This document shows positions 36,175-50,363 of a DNA stretch of 64,000 nucleotides, piece by piece. The notes under the pieces are model-generated. The model searched no databases. It was given only the letters and a program-made list of their open reading frames with translations, and had not been told where the DNA came from. The DNA is from Gymnothorax reevesii (lineage: Eukaryota; Chordata; Actinopteri; Anguilliformes; Muraenidae). The translations under genes and the position numbers were made by a program. Positions within the stretch are counted from its first letter, which is position 1. Each line of letters opens with the position of its first letter. The stretch covers positions 9,258,395 through 9,322,394 of the forward strand of contig CM056584.1 of assembly GCA_029721435.1 (NCBI GenBank), read 5' to 3'.

Positions 36175-38778
36175 GTGGTCATTTTTATACTGTACGTGTC
36201 CTCTATGATATTAATAGGAGATCAGATGGCATTTCAGCTTAACCCTGCTTGTGTAAAATGGAAATTTAGTGACGTTAATGTTTGAATGCTAATGCTAACA
36301 TGCTAATGCTAGCGATCTAATGTGAGTGCTAATATCTGGTCATTTTCATACTGTAAGTGTCCTCTATGATGTTAGTATGAGATCAGATGGCATTTCTCCT
36401 TCACCCTTCTTGTATTATAAGCAAATTGAGTAATGTTAATGTTTCAATACTAATGCTAACATGCTGATGCTAACATGCTAATGCTAGCAATCTAATGTGA
36501 GTGCTAATACCTGGTCATTTTCATACTGTACATGTCTTCTATGATGGGAGTATGGGATCAGATGGCATTTCAGCTTAACCCTGCTTGTGTAAAATGGAAA
36601 TTGTGTGACGTTAATATTTGAATGCTAATGCTAACATGCTAATGCTAGCGATCTAATGTGAGTGCTAATACCTGGTCATTTTCATACTGTACATGTCCTC
36701 TATGATGGGAGTATGAGATCAGATGGCTTTTCAGCTTAACCCTGCTTGTGTAAAATGGAAATTTAATGACGTTCATGTTTGAATGCTAATGCTAACATGC
36801 TAATGCTAGCGATCTAATGTGAGTGCTAATATCTGGTCATTTTCATACTAAACGTGTCCTCTATGATGTTAATAGGAGATCAGATGGCATTTCAGCTTAA
36901 CCCTTCTTGTGTAAAATGGAAATTGAGTGATGTTAATGTTTAAATGCTAATGCTAACATGCTGATGCTAGCGCTCTAATGTGAGTGCTAATATCTGGTCA
37001 TTTTCATACTGTACGTGTCCTCTATGATGGGAATATGGGATCAGATGGCATTTCAGCATAACCCTGTTTGTGTAAAATGGAAATTGAGTGACATTAATGT
37101 TTAAATGCTAATGCTAACATGCTAATGCTAGCGATCTAATGTGAGTGCTAATATCTGGTCATTTTCATGCTGTACGTGTCCTCTATGATGTTAATAGGAG
37201 ATCAGATGGCATTTCAGCTTAACCCTTCTTGTATAATAAAAAAATTGAGTAATGTTAATGTTTAAATGCTAATGCTAACATGATAATGCTAGCGATCTAA
37301 TGTGAGTTCTAATATCTGGTCATTTTCATACTATACGTGTCCTCTATGATGTTAATAGGAGATCAGATGGCATTTCAGCTTAACCCTTCTTTTGTAAAAT
37401 GGAAATTGAGTGACATTAATGTTTTAATACTAATGCTAGCATGCTTATGCTAGCGATCTAATGTGGGTGCTAATATCTGGTCATTTTCATACTGTACGTG
37501 TCCTCTATGATGGGAGTATGGGATCAGATGGCATTTCAGCTTAACCCTGCTTGTGTAAAATGGAAATTGAGTGACGTTAATGTTTGAATACTAATGCTAA
37601 CATGCTAATGCTAGCAATCTAATGTGAGTGCTAATATCTGGTCATTTTCATACTGTACGTGTCCTCTATGATGGGAGTATGGGATCAGATGGCATTTCAG
37701 CTTAACCCTGCTTGTGTAAAATAGAAATTAAGTGATGTTAATGTTTGAATGCTAATGCTAACATGCTAATGCTAGCGATCTAATGTGAGTTCTAATATCT
37801 GGTCATTTTCATACTATACGTGTCCTCTATAATGTTAATAGGAGATCAGATGGCATTTCAGCTTAACCCTTCTTGTGTAAAATGAAAATTGAGTGACATT
37901 AATGTTTTAATACAAATGCTAACATGCTAATGCTAGCGATCTAATGTGAGTGCTAATATCTGGTCATTTTCATACTGTAAGTGTCCTCTATGATGTTAGT
38001 ATGAGATCAGATGGCATTTCTCCTTCACCCTTCTTGTATTATAAGCAAATTGAGTAATGTTAATGTTTCAATGCTAATGCTAACATGCTGATGCTAACAT
38101 GCTAATGCTAGCAATCTAATGTGAGTGCTAATACCTGGTCATTTTCATACTGTACATGTCTTCTATGATGGGAGTATGGGATCAGACGGCATTTCAGCTT
38201 AACCTTGCTTGTGTAAAATGGAAATTGAGTGACGTTAATGTTTTAATGCTAATGCTAACATGCTAATGCTAGTGATCTAATGTGAGTGCTAATACCTGGT
38301 CATTTTCATACTGTACATGTCCTCTATGATGGGAGTATGAGATCAGATGGCTTTTCAGCTTAACCCTGCTTGTGTAAAATGGAAATTGAGTGACGTTAAT
38401 GTTTGAATGCTAATGCTAACATGCTAATGCTAGCGATCTAATGTGAGTTCTAATATCTGGTCATTTTCATACCATACATGTCCTTTATGATGTTAATAGG
38501 AGATCAGATGGCATTTCAGCTTAACCCTGCTTGTGTACAATGGAAATTTAGTGACGTTAATGTTTGAATGCTAATGCTAACATGCTAATGCTAGAGATCT
38601 AATGTGAGTGCTAATATCTGGTCATTTTCATTCTACACGTGTCCTCTATGATGTTCATAGGAGATCAGATGGCATTTCAGCTTAACCCTTCTTGTTTAAA
38701 ATGGAAATTGAGTTATGTTAATGTTTAAATGCTAATGCTAACATGTTAATGCTAGCGCTCTAATGTGAATGCTAATAT

Positions 38779-38939
38779 GTGGTCATTTTTATACTGTACG
38801 TGTCCTCTATGATGTTAATAGGAGATCAGATGGCATTTCAGCTTAACCCTGCTTGTGTAAAATGGAAATTGAGTGACGTTAATATTTGAATGCTAATGCT
38901 AACATGCTTATGCTAGCGATCTAATGTGAGTGCTAATAC
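38779..38939. repeat. Chimeric J/F monomer
   Basis: It starts as J (GTGGTCATTTTTATAC, GATGTTAATAGG) and ends as F (GAGTGACGTTAATATTTG, CATGCTTATGCTAGCG), skipping an E. The array continues with G as after a normal F. The same chimera is at 48,579-48,739, 9,800 bp away. Confidence 0.82.
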
Positions 38940-40402
38940 CTGGTCATTTTCATACTGTACATGTCCTCTATGATGGGAGTATGAGATCAGATGGCTTTTC
39001 AGCTTAACCCTGCTTGTGTAAAATGGAAATTTAATGACGTTCATGTTTGAATGCTAATGCTAACATGCTAATGCTAGCGATCTAATGTGAGTGCTAATAT
39101 CTGGTCATTTTCATACTATACGTGTCCTCTATGATGTTAATAGGAGATCAGATGGCATTTCAGCTTAACCCTTCTTGTGTAAAATGGAAATTGAGTGATG
39201 TTAATGTTTAAATGCTAATGCTAACAGGCTGATGCTAGCGCTCTAATGTGAGTGCTAATATCTGGTCATTTTCATACTGTACGTGTCCTCTATGATGGGA
39301 ATATGGGATCAGATGGCATTTCAGCATAACCCTGTTTGTGTAAAATGGAAATTGAGAGACGTTAATGTTTAAATGCTAAAGCTAACATGCTAATGCTAGC
39401 GATCTAATGTGAGTGCTTATATCTGGTCATTTTTATACTGTACGTGTCCTCTATGATGTTAATAGGAGATCAGATGGCATTTCAGCTTAACCCTTCTTGT
39501 ATAATAAAAAAATTGAGTAATGTTCATGTTTAAATGCTAATGCTAACATGCTAATGCTAGCGATCTAATGTGAGTTCTAATATCTGGTCATTTTCATACT
39601 ATACGTGTCCTCTATGATGTTAATAGGAGATCAGATGGCATTTCAGCTTAACCCTTCTTTTGTAAAATGGAAATTGAGTGACATTAATGTTTTAATACTA
39701 ATGCTAGCATGCTAATGCTAGCGATCTAATGTGGGTGCTAATATCTGGTCATTTTCATACTGTACGTGTCCTCTATGATGGGAGTATGGGATCAGATGGC
39801 ATTTCAGCTTAACCCTGCTTGTGTAAAATGGAAATTGAGTGACGTTAATGTTTGAATACTAATGCTAACATGCTAATGCTAGCAATCTAATGTGAGTGCT
39901 AATATCTGGTCATTTTCATACTGTACGTGTCCTCTATGATGGGAGTATGGGATCAGATGGCATTTCAGCTTAACCCTGCTTGTGTAAAATAGAAATTAAG
40001 TGATGTTAATGTTTGAATGCTAATGCTAACATGCTAATGCTAGCGATCTAATGTGAGTTCTAATATCTGGTCATTTTCATACTGTAAGTGTCGTCTATGA
40101 TGTTAGTATGAGATCAGATGGCATTTCTCCTTCACCCTTCTTGTATTATGAGCAAATTGAGTAATGTTAATGTTTCAATGCTAATGCTAACATGCTGATG
40201 CTAACATGCTAATGCTAGCGATCTAATCTGAGTGCTAATAGTTGGTCATTTTCATACTGTACGTGTCCTCTATGATGTTAATTGGAGATCAGATGGCATT
40301 TCAGCTTAACCCTTCTTGTATAATAAAAAAAATGAGTAATGTTAATGCTTAAATGCTAATGCTAACATGCTAATGCTAGCGATGTAATGTGACTTCTAAT
40401 AT

Positions 40403-40563
40403 CTGGTCATTTTCATACTATACGTGTCCACTATAATGTTAATAGGAGATCAGATTGCATTTCAGCTTAACCCTTCTTGTGTAAAATGGAAATTGAGTGA
40501 CATTAATGTTTTAATACTACTGCTAGCATGCTTATGCTAGCGATCTAATGTGGGTGCTAATAT
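40403..40563. repeat. Chimeric M/B monomer
   Basis: It starts as M (GTCCACTATAATG, GATCAGATTGC) and ends as B (GCTAGCATGCTTATGCTAGC, TGTGGGTGC), after which C follows as it does after B. It has ACTACTGC in the first sub-repeat. A near copy is at 50,203-50,363 (reading ACTAATGC there). Confidence 0.8.
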
Positions 40564-43500
40564 CTGGTCATTTTCATACTGTACGTGTCCTCTATGATGG
40601 GAGTATGGGATCAGATGGCATTTCAGCTTAACCCTGCTTGTGTAAAATGGAAATTGAGTGACGTTAATGTTTGAATACTAATGCTAACATGCTAATGCTA
40701 GCAATCTAATGTGAGTGCTAATATCTGGTCATTTTCATACTGTACGTGTCCTCTATGATGGGAGTATGGGATCAGATGGCATTTCAGCTTAACCCTGCTT
40801 GTGTAAAATAGAAATTAAGTGATGTTAATGTTTGAATGCTAATGCTAACCTGCTAATGCTAGCGATCTAATGTGAGTGCTAATATCTGGTCATTTTCATA
40901 CTGTAAGTGTCCTCTATGATGTTAGTATGAGATCAGATGGCATTTCTCCTTCACCCTTCTTGTATTATAAGCAAATTGAGTAATGTTAATGTTTCAATGC
41001 TAATGCTAACATGCTGATGCTAACATGCTAATGCTAGCAATCTAATATGAGTGCTAATACCTGGTCATTTTCATACTGTACATGTCTTCTATGATGGGAG
41101 TATGGGATCAGAGGGCATTTCAGCTTAACCTTGCTTGTGTAAAATGGAAATTGAGTGACGTTAATGTTTTAATGCTAATGCTAACATGCTAATGCTAGTG
41201 ATCTAATGTGAGTGCTAATACCTGGTCATTTTCATACTGTACATGTCCTCTATGATGGGAGTATGAGATCAGATGGCTTTTCAGCTTAACCCTGCTTGTG
41301 TAAAATGGAAATTGAGTGACGTTAATGTTTAAATGCTAATGCTAACATGCTAATGCTAGCGATCTAATGTGAGTTCTAATATCTGGTCATTTTCATACTG
41401 TAAGTGTCCTCTATGATGTTAGTATGAGATCAGATGGCATTTCTCCTTCACCCTTCTTGTATTACGAGCAAATTGAGTCATGTTAATGTTTCAATGCTAA
41501 TGCTAACATGCTGATGCTAACATGCTAATGCTAGCGATCTAATGTGAGTGCTAATAGTTAGTCATTTTCATACTGTACGTGTCCTCTATGATGTTAATTG
41601 GAGATCAGATGGCATTTCAGCTTAACCCTTCTTGTATAATAAAAAAATTGAGTAATGTTAATGTTTAAATGCTAATGCTAACATGCTAATGCTAGCGATC
41701 TAATGTGAGTTCTAATATCTGGTCATTTTCATGCTATACGTGTCCTCTATAATGTTAATAGGAGATCAGATGGCATTTCAGCTTAACCCTTCTTGTGTAA
41801 AATGAAAATTGAGTGACATTAATGTTTTAATACAAATGCTAACATGCTAATGCTAGCGATCTAATGTGAGTGCTAATATCTGGTCATTTTCATACTATAA
41901 GTGTCCTCTATGATGTTAGTATGAGATCAGATGGCATTTCTCCTTCACCCTTCTTGTATTATAAGCAAATTGAGTAATGTTAATGTTTCAATGCTAATGC
42001 TAACATGCTGATGCTAACATGCTAATGCTAGCAATCTAATGTGAGTGCTAATACCTGGTCATTTTCATACTGTACATGTCTTCTATGATGGGAGTATGGG
42101 ATCAGACGGCATTTCAGCTTAACCTTGCTTGTGTAAAATGGAAATTGAGTGACGTTAATGTTTTAATGCTAATGCTAACATGCTAATGCTAGTGATCTAA
42201 TGTGAGTGCTAATACCTGGTCATTTTCATACTGTACATGTCCTCTATGATGGGAGTATGAGATCAGATGGCTTTTCAGCTTAACCCTGCTTGTGTAAAAT
42301 GGAAATTGAGTGACGTTAATGTTTGAATGCTAATGCTAACATGCTAATGCTAGCGATCTAATGTGAGTTCTAATATCTGGTCATTTTCATACCATACATG
42401 TCCTTTATGATGTTAATAGGAGATCAGATGGCATTTCAGCTTAACCCTGCTTGTGTACAATGGAAATTTAGTGACGTTAATGTTTGAATGCTAATGCTTA
42501 CATGCTAATGCTAGCGATCTAATGTGAGTGCTAATATCTGGTCATTTTCATTCTACACGTGTCCTCTATGATGTTCATAGGAGATCAGATGGCATTTCAG
42601 CTTAACCCTTCTTGTTTAAAATGGAAATTGAGTTATGTTAATGTTTAAATGCTAATGCTAACATGTTAATGCTAGCGCTCTAATGTGAATGCTAATTTGT
42701 GGTCATTTTTATACTGTACGTGTCCTCTATGATGTTAATAGGAGATCAGATGGCATTTCAGCTTAACCCTGCTTGTGTAAAATGGAAATTTAGTGACGTT
42801 AATGTTTGAATGCTAATGCTATCATGCTAATGCTAGCGATCTAATGTGAGTGCTAATATCTGGTCATTTTCATACTGTAAGTGTCCTCTATGATGTTAGT
42901 ATGAGATCAGATGGCATTTCTCCTTCACCCTTCTTGTATTATAAGCAAATTGAGTAATGTTAATGTTTCAATGCTAATGCTAACATGCTGATGCTAACAT
43001 GCTAATGCTAGCAATCTAATGTGAGTGCTAATACCTGGTCATTTTCATACTGTACATGTCTTCTATGATGGGAGTATGGGATCAGATGGCATTTCAGCTT
43101 AACCCTGCTTGTGTAAAATGGAAATTGAGTGACGTTAATATTTGAATGCTAATGCTAACATGCTTATGCTAGCGATCTAATGTGAGTGCTAATACCTGGT
43201 CATTTTCATACTGTACATGTCCTCTATGATGGGAGTATGAGATCAGATGGCTTTTCAGCTTAACCCTGCTTGTGTAAAATGGAAATTTAATGACGTTCAT
43301 GTTTGAATGCTAATGCTAACATGCTAATGCTAGCGATCTAATGTGAGTGCTAATATCTGGTCATTTTCATACTATACGTGTCCTCTATGATGTTAATAGG
43401 AGATCAGATGGCATTTCAGCTTAACCCTTCTTGTGTAAAATGGAAATTGAGTGATGTTAATGTTTAAATGCTAATGCTAACAGGCTGATGCTAGCGCTCT

Positions 43501-44000
43501 AATGTGAGTGCTAATATCTGGTCATTTTCATACTGTACGTGTCCCCTATGATGGGAATATGGGATCAGATGGCATTTCAGCATAACCCTGTTTGTGTAAA
43601 ATGGAAATTGAGAGACGTTAATGTTTAAATGCTAAAGCTAACATGCTAATGCTAGCGATCTAATGTGAGTGCTTATATCTGGTCATTTTTATACTGTACG
43701 TGTCCTCTATGATGTTAATAGGAGATCAGATGGCATTTCAGCTTAACCCTTCTTGTATAATAAAAAAATTGAGTAATGTTAATGTTTAAATGCTAATGCT
43801 AACATGCTAATGCTAGCGATCTAATGTGAGTTCTAATATCTGGTCATTTTCATACTATACGTGTCCTCTATGATGTTAATAGGAGATCAGATGGCATTTC
43901 AGCTTAACCCTTCTTTTGTAAAATGGAAATTGAGTGACATTATTGTTTTAATACTAATGCTAGCATGCTAATGCTAGCGATCTAATGTGGGTGCTAATAT

Positions 44001-44161
44001 CTGGTCATTTTCATACTGTACGTGTCCTCTATGATATTAATAGGAGATCAGATGGCATTTCAGCTTAACCCTGCTTGTGTAAAATGGAAATTGAGTTATG
44101 TTACTGTTTAAATGCTAATGCTAACATGCTAATGCTAGCGCTCTAATGTGAATGCTAATAT
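44001..44161. repeat. Three-part chimeric monomer at the P/P' junction
   Basis: This unit follows class B, so class C was expected. It begins like C (ACTGTACGTGTCC), continues like J (GATATTAATAGGAG and CCTGCTTGTGTAAAATGG), and ends like I (GAGTTATGTTACTG, GCGCTCTAATGTGAATGC). It is the exact point where the 9.46-kb duplication restarts. Confidence 0.85.
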
Positions 44162-45638
44162 GTGGTCATTTTTATACTGTACGTGTCCTCTATGATATTA
44201 ATAGGAGATCAGATGGCATTTCAGCTTAACCCTGCTTGTGTAAAATGGAAATTTAGTGACGTTAATGTTTGAATGCTAATGCTAACATGCTAATGCTAGC
44301 GATCTAATGTGAGTGCTAATATCTGGTCATTTTCATACTGTAAGTGTCCTCTATGATGTAAGTATGAGATCAGATGGCATTTCTCCTTCACCCTTCTTGT
44401 ATTATAAGCAAATTGAGTAATGTTAATGTTTCAATACTAATGCTAACATGCTGATGCTAACATGCTAATGCTAGCAATCTAATGTGAGTGCTAATACCTG
44501 GTCATTTTCATACTGTACGTGTCTTCTATGATGGGAGTATGGGATCAGATGGCATTTCAGCTTAACCCTGCTTGTGTAAAATGGAAATTGTGTGACGTTA
44601 ATGTTTGAATACTAATGCTAACATGCTATTGCTAGCAATCTAATGTGAGTGCTAATATCTGGTCATTTTCATACTGTACGTGTCCTCTATGATGGGAGTA
44701 TGGGATCAGATGGCATTTCAGCTTAACCCTGCTTGTGTAAAATAGAAATTGAGTGATGTTAATGTTTGAATGCTAATGCTAACATGCTAATGCTAGAGAT
44801 CTAATGTGAGTGCTAATATCTGGTCATTTTCAAACTGTAAGTGTCCTCTATGATGTTAGTATGAGATCAGATGGCATTTCTCCTTCACCCTTCTTGTATT
44901 ATAAGCAAATTGAGTAATGTTAATGTTTCAATGCTAATGCTAACATGCTGATGCTAACATGCTAATGCTAGCAATCTAATGTGAGTGCTAATACCTGTTC
45001 ATTTTCATACTGTACATGTCTTCTATGATGGGAGTATGGGATCAGATGGCATTTCAGCTTAACCCTGCTTGTGAAAAATGGAAATTGAGTGACGTTAATG
45101 TTTGAATGCTAATGCTAACATGCTAATGCTAGCGATCTAATGTGAGTGCTAATACCTGGTCATTTTCATACTGTACATGTCCTCTATGATGGGAGTATGA
45201 GATCAGATGGCTTTTCAGCTTAACCCTGCTTCTGTAAAATGGAAATTGAGTGACGTTAATGTTTGAATGCTAATGCTAACATGCAAATGCTAGCGATCTA
45301 ATGTGAGTTCTAATATCTGGTCATTTTCATACCATACGTGTCCTTTATGATGTTAATAGGAGATCAGATGGCATTTCAGCTTAACCCTGCTTGTGTACAA
45401 TGGAAATTTAGTAACGTTAATGTTTGAATGCTAATGCTAACATACTAATGCTAGCGATCTAATGTGAGTGCTAATATCTGGTCATTTTCATACTACACGT
45501 GTCCTCTATGATGTTCATAGGAGATCAGATGGCATTTCAGCTTAACCCTTCTTGTTTAAAATGGAAATTGAGTTATGTTACTGTTTAAATGCTAATGCTA
45601 ACATGCTAATGCTAGCGCTCTAATGTGAATGCTAATAT
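44162..45638. repeat. 9-mer HOR (1,477 bp), copy 4
   Basis: It matches copy 3 at an offset of 9,464, including GATGTAAGTATGAG (44,355) and the F/C chimera (44,498-44,658). It differs by TACGTGTCTTC near 44,517 and CATGCAAATGC near 45,283. Confidence 0.85.
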
Positions 45639-48578
45639 GTGGTCATTTTTATACTGTACGTGTCCTCTATGATATTAATAGGAGATCAGATGGCATTTCA
45701 GCTTAACCCTGCTTGTGTAAAATGGAAATTTAGTGACGTTAATGTTTGAATGCTAATGCTAACATGCTAATGCTAGCGATCTAATGTGAGTGCTAATATC
45801 TGGTCATTTTCATACTGTAAGTGTCCTCTATGATGTTAGTATGAGATCAGATGGCATTTCTCCTTCACCCTTCTTGTATTATAAGCAAATTGAGTAATGT
45901 TAATGTTTCAATACTAATGCTAACATGCTGATGCTAACATGCTAATGCTAGCAATCTAATGTGAGTGCTAATACCTGGTCATTTTCATACTGTACATGTC
46001 TTCTATGATGGGAGTATGGGATCAGATGGCATTTCAGCTTAACCCTGCTTGTGTAAAATGGAAATTGTGTGACGTTAATATTTGAATGCTAATGCTAACA
46101 TGCTAATGCTAGCGATCTAATGTGAGTGCTAATACCTGGTCATTTTCATACTGTACATGTCCTCTATGATGGGAGTATGAGATCAGATGGCTTTTCAGCT
46201 TAACCCTGCTTGTGTAAAATGGAAATTTAATGACGTTCATGTTTGAATGCTAATGCTAACATGCTAATGCTAGCGATCTAATGTGAGTGCTAATATCTGG
46301 TCATTTTCATACTAAACGTGTCCTCTATGATGTTAATAGGAGATCAGATGGCATTTCAGCTTAACCCTTCTTGTGTAAAATGGAAATTGAGTGATGTTAA
46401 TGTTTAAATGCTAATGCTAACATGCTGATGCTAGCGCTCTAATGTGAGTGCTAATATCTGGTCATTTTCATACTGTACGTGTCCTCTATGATGGGAATAT
46501 GGGATCAGATGGCATTTCAGCATAACCCTGTTTGTGTAAAATGGAAATTGAGTGACATTAATGTTTAAATGCTAATGCTAACATGCTAATGCTAGCGATC
46601 TAATGTGAGTGCTAATATCTGGTCATTTTCATGCTGTACGTGTCCTCTATGATGTTAATAGGAGATCAGATGGCATTTCAGCTTAACCCTTCTTGTATAA
46701 TAAAAAAATTGAGTAATGTTAATGTTTAAATGCTAATGCTAACATGATAATGCTAGCGATCTAATGTGAGTTCTAATATCTGGTCATTTTCATACTATAC
46801 GTGTCCTCTATGATGTTAATAGGAGATCAGATGGCATTTCAGCTTAACCCTTCTTTTGTAAAATGGAAATTGAGTGACATTAATGTTTTAATACTAATGC
46901 TAGCATGCTTATGCTAGCGATCTAATGTGGGTGCTAATATCTGGTCATTTTCATACTGTACGTGTCCTCTATGATGGGAGTATGGGATCAGATGGCATTT
47001 CAGCTTAACCCTGCTTGTGTAAAATGGAAATTGAGTGACGTTAATGTTTGAATACTAATGCTAACATGCTAATGCTAGCAATCTAATGTGAGTGCTAATA
47101 TCTGGTCATTTTCATACTGTACGTGTCCTCTATGATGGGAGTATGGGATCAGATGGCATTTCAGCTTAACCCTGCTTGTGTAAAATAGAAATTAAGTGAT
47201 GTTAATGTTTGAATGCTAATGCTAACATGCTAATGCTAGCGATCTAATGTGAGTTCTAATATCTGGTCATTTTCATACTGTAAGTGTCCTCTATGATGTT
47301 AGTATGAGATCAGATGGCATTTCTCCTTCACCCTTCTTGTATTATGAGCAAATTGAGTCATGTTAATGTTTCAATGCTAATGCTAACATGCTGATGCTAA
47401 CATGCTAATGCTAGCGATCTAATGTGAGTGCTAATAGTTAGTCATTTTCATACTGTACGTGTCCTCTATGATGTTAATTGGAGATCAGATGGCATTTCAG
47501 CTTAACCCTTCTTGTATAATAAAAAAATTGAGTAATGTTAATGTTTAAATGCTAATGCTAACATGCTAATGCTAGCGATCTAATGTGAGTTCTAATATCT
47601 GGTCATTTTCATACTATACGTGTCCTCTATAATGTTAATAGGAGATCAGATGGCATTTCAGCTTAACCCTTCTTGTGTAAAATGAAAATTGAGTGACATT
47701 AATGTTTTAATACAAATGCTAACATGCTAATGCTAGCGATCTAATGTGAGTGCTAATATCTGGTCATTTTCATACTGTAAGTGTCCTCTATGATGTTAGT
47801 ATGAGATCAGATGGCATTTCTCCTTCACCCTTCTTGTATTATAAGCAAATTGAGTAATGTTAATGTTTCAATGCTAATGCTAACATGCTGATGCTAACAT
47901 GCTAATGCTAGCAATCTAATGTGAGTGCTAATACCTGGTCATTTTCATACTGTACATGTCTTCTATGATGGGAGTATGGGATCAGACGGCATTTCAGCTT
48001 AACCTTGCTTGTGTAAAATGGAAATTGAGTGACGTTAATGTTTTAATGCTAATGCTAACATGCTAATGCTAGTGATCTAATGTGAGTGCTAATACCTGGT
48101 CATTTTCATACTGTACATGTCCTCTATGATGGGAGTATGAGATCAGATGGCTTTTCAGCTTAACCCTGCTTGTGTAAAATGGAAATTGAGTGACGTTAAT
48201 GTTTGAATGCTAATGCTAACATGCTAATGCTAGCGATCTAATGTGAGTTCTAATATCTGGTCATTTTCATACCATACATGTCCTTTATGATGTTCATAGG
48301 AGATCAGATGGCATTTCAGCTTAACCCTGCTTGTGTACAATGGAAATTTAGTGACGTTACTGTTTGAATGCTAATGCTAACATGCTAATGCTAGAGATCT
48401 AATGTGAGTGCTAATATCTGGTCATTTTCATTCTACACGTGTCCTCTATGATGTTCATAGGAGATCAGATGGCATTTCAGCTTAACCCTTCTTGTTTAAA
48501 ATGGAAATTGAGTTATGTTAATGTTTAAATGCTAATGCTAACATGTTAATGCTAGCGCTCTAATGTGAATGCTAATAT

Positions 48579-48739
48579 GTGGTCATTTTTATACTGTACG
48601 TGTCCTCTATGATGTTAATAGGAGATCAGATGGCATTTCAGCTTAACCCTGCTTGTGTAAAATGGAAATTGAGTGACGTTAATATTTGAATGCTAATGCT
48701 AACATGCTTATGCTAGCGATCTAATGTGAGTGCTAATAC
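48579..48739. repeat. Chimeric J/F monomer, second copy
   Basis: It has the same J-to-F switch as 38,779-38,939 at an offset of 9,800, so the exchange predates the P/P' duplication. Confidence 0.82.
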
Positions 48740-50202
48740 CTGGTCATTTTCATACTGTACATGTCCTCTATGATGGGAGTATGAGATCAGATGGCTTTTC
48801 AGCTTAACCCTGCTTGTGTAAAATGGAAATTTAATGACGTTCATGTTTGAATGCTAATGCTAACATGCTAATGCTAGCGATCTAATGTGAGTGCTAATAT
48901 CTGGTCATTTTCATACTATACGTGTCCTCTATGATGTTAATAGGAGATCAGATGGCATTTCAGCTTAACCCTTCTTGTGTAAAATGGAAATTGAGTGATG
49001 TTAATGTTTAAATGCTAATGCCAACAGGCTGATGCTAGCGCTCTAATGTGAGTGCTAATATCTGGTCATTTTCATACTGTACGTGTCCTCTATGATGGGA
49101 ATATGGGATCAGATGGCATTTCAGCATAACCCTGTTTGTGTAAAATGGAAATTGAGAGACGTTAATGTTTAAATGCTAAAGCTAACATGCTAATGCTAGC
49201 GATCTAATGTGAGTGCTTATATCTGGTCATTTTTATACTGTACGTGTCCTCTATGATGTTAATAGGAGATCAGATGGCATTTCAGCTTAACCCTTCTTGT
49301 ATAATAAAAAAATTGAGTAATGTTCATGTTTAAATGCTAATGCTAACATGCTAATGCTAGCGATCTAATGTGAGTTCTAATATCTGGTCATTTTCATACT
49401 ATACGTGTCCTCTATGATGTTAATAGGAGATCAGATGGCATTTCAGCTTAACCCTTCTTTTGTAAAATGGAAATTGAGTGACATTAATGTTTTAATACTA
49501 ATGCTAGCATGCTAATGCTAGCGATCTAATGTGGGTGCTAATATCTGGTCATTTTCATACTGTACGTGTCCTCTATGATGGGAGTATGGGATCAGATGGC
49601 ATTTCAGCTTAACCCTGCTTGTGTAAAATGGAAATTGAGTGACGTTAATGTTTGAATACTAATGCTAACATGCTAATGCTAGCAATCTAATGTGAGTGCT
49701 AATATCTGGTCATTTTCATACTGTACGTGTCCTCTATGATGGGAGTATGGGATCAGATGGCATTTCAGCTTAACCCTGCTTGTGTAAAATAGAAATTTAG
49801 TGATGTTAATGTTTGAATGCTAATGCTAACATGCTAATGCTAGCGATCTAATGTGAGTTCTAATATCTGGTCATTTTCATACTGTAAGTGTCGTCTATGA
49901 TGTTAGTATGAGATCAGATGGCATTTCTCCTTCACCCTTCTTGTATTATGAGCAAATTGAGTAATGTTAATGTTTCAATGCTAATGCTAACATGCTGATG
50001 CTAACATGCTAATGCTAGCGATCTAATCTGAGTGCTAATAGTTGGTCATTTTCATACTGTACGTGTCCTCTATGATGTTAATTGGAGATCAGATGGCATT
50101 TCAGCTTAACCCTTCTTGTATAATAAAAAAAATGAGTAATGTTAATGCTTAAATGCTAATGCTAACATGCTAATGCTAGCGATGTAATGTGACTTCTAAT
50201 AT

Positions 50203-50363
50203 CTGGTCATTTTCATACTATACGTGTCCACTATAATGTTAATAGGAGATCAGATTGCATTTCAGCTTAACCCTTCTTGTGTAAAATGGAAATTGAGTGA
50301 CATTAATGTTTTAATACTAATGCTAGCATGCTTATGCTAGCGATCTAATGTGGGTGCTAATAT
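50203..50363. repeat. Chimeric M/B monomer, second copy
   Basis: It is the counterpart of 40,403-40,563 at an offset of 9,800, sharing GTCCACTATAATG and GATCAGATTGC. Confidence 0.8.

Larger units (their letters stand above)
34537..44000. repeat. Block P, first copy of a 9.5-kb tandem duplication
   Basis: 9,464 bp, from an I monomer to the end of a B monomer, repeated immediately downstream. The order runs I, 9-mer copy 3, J-E-F-G-K-L-A-B-C-D-M-E-F-G-H-I, a J/F chimera (38,779), G-K-L-A-B-C-D-E-A', an M/B chimera (40,403), C-D-E-F-G-E-A'-M-E-F-G-H-I-J-E-F-G-K-L-A-B. Compared with the next block it lacks an E and an A' between D (37,638) and M (37,799) and has one more G (41,222-41,382). Confidence 0.88.
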
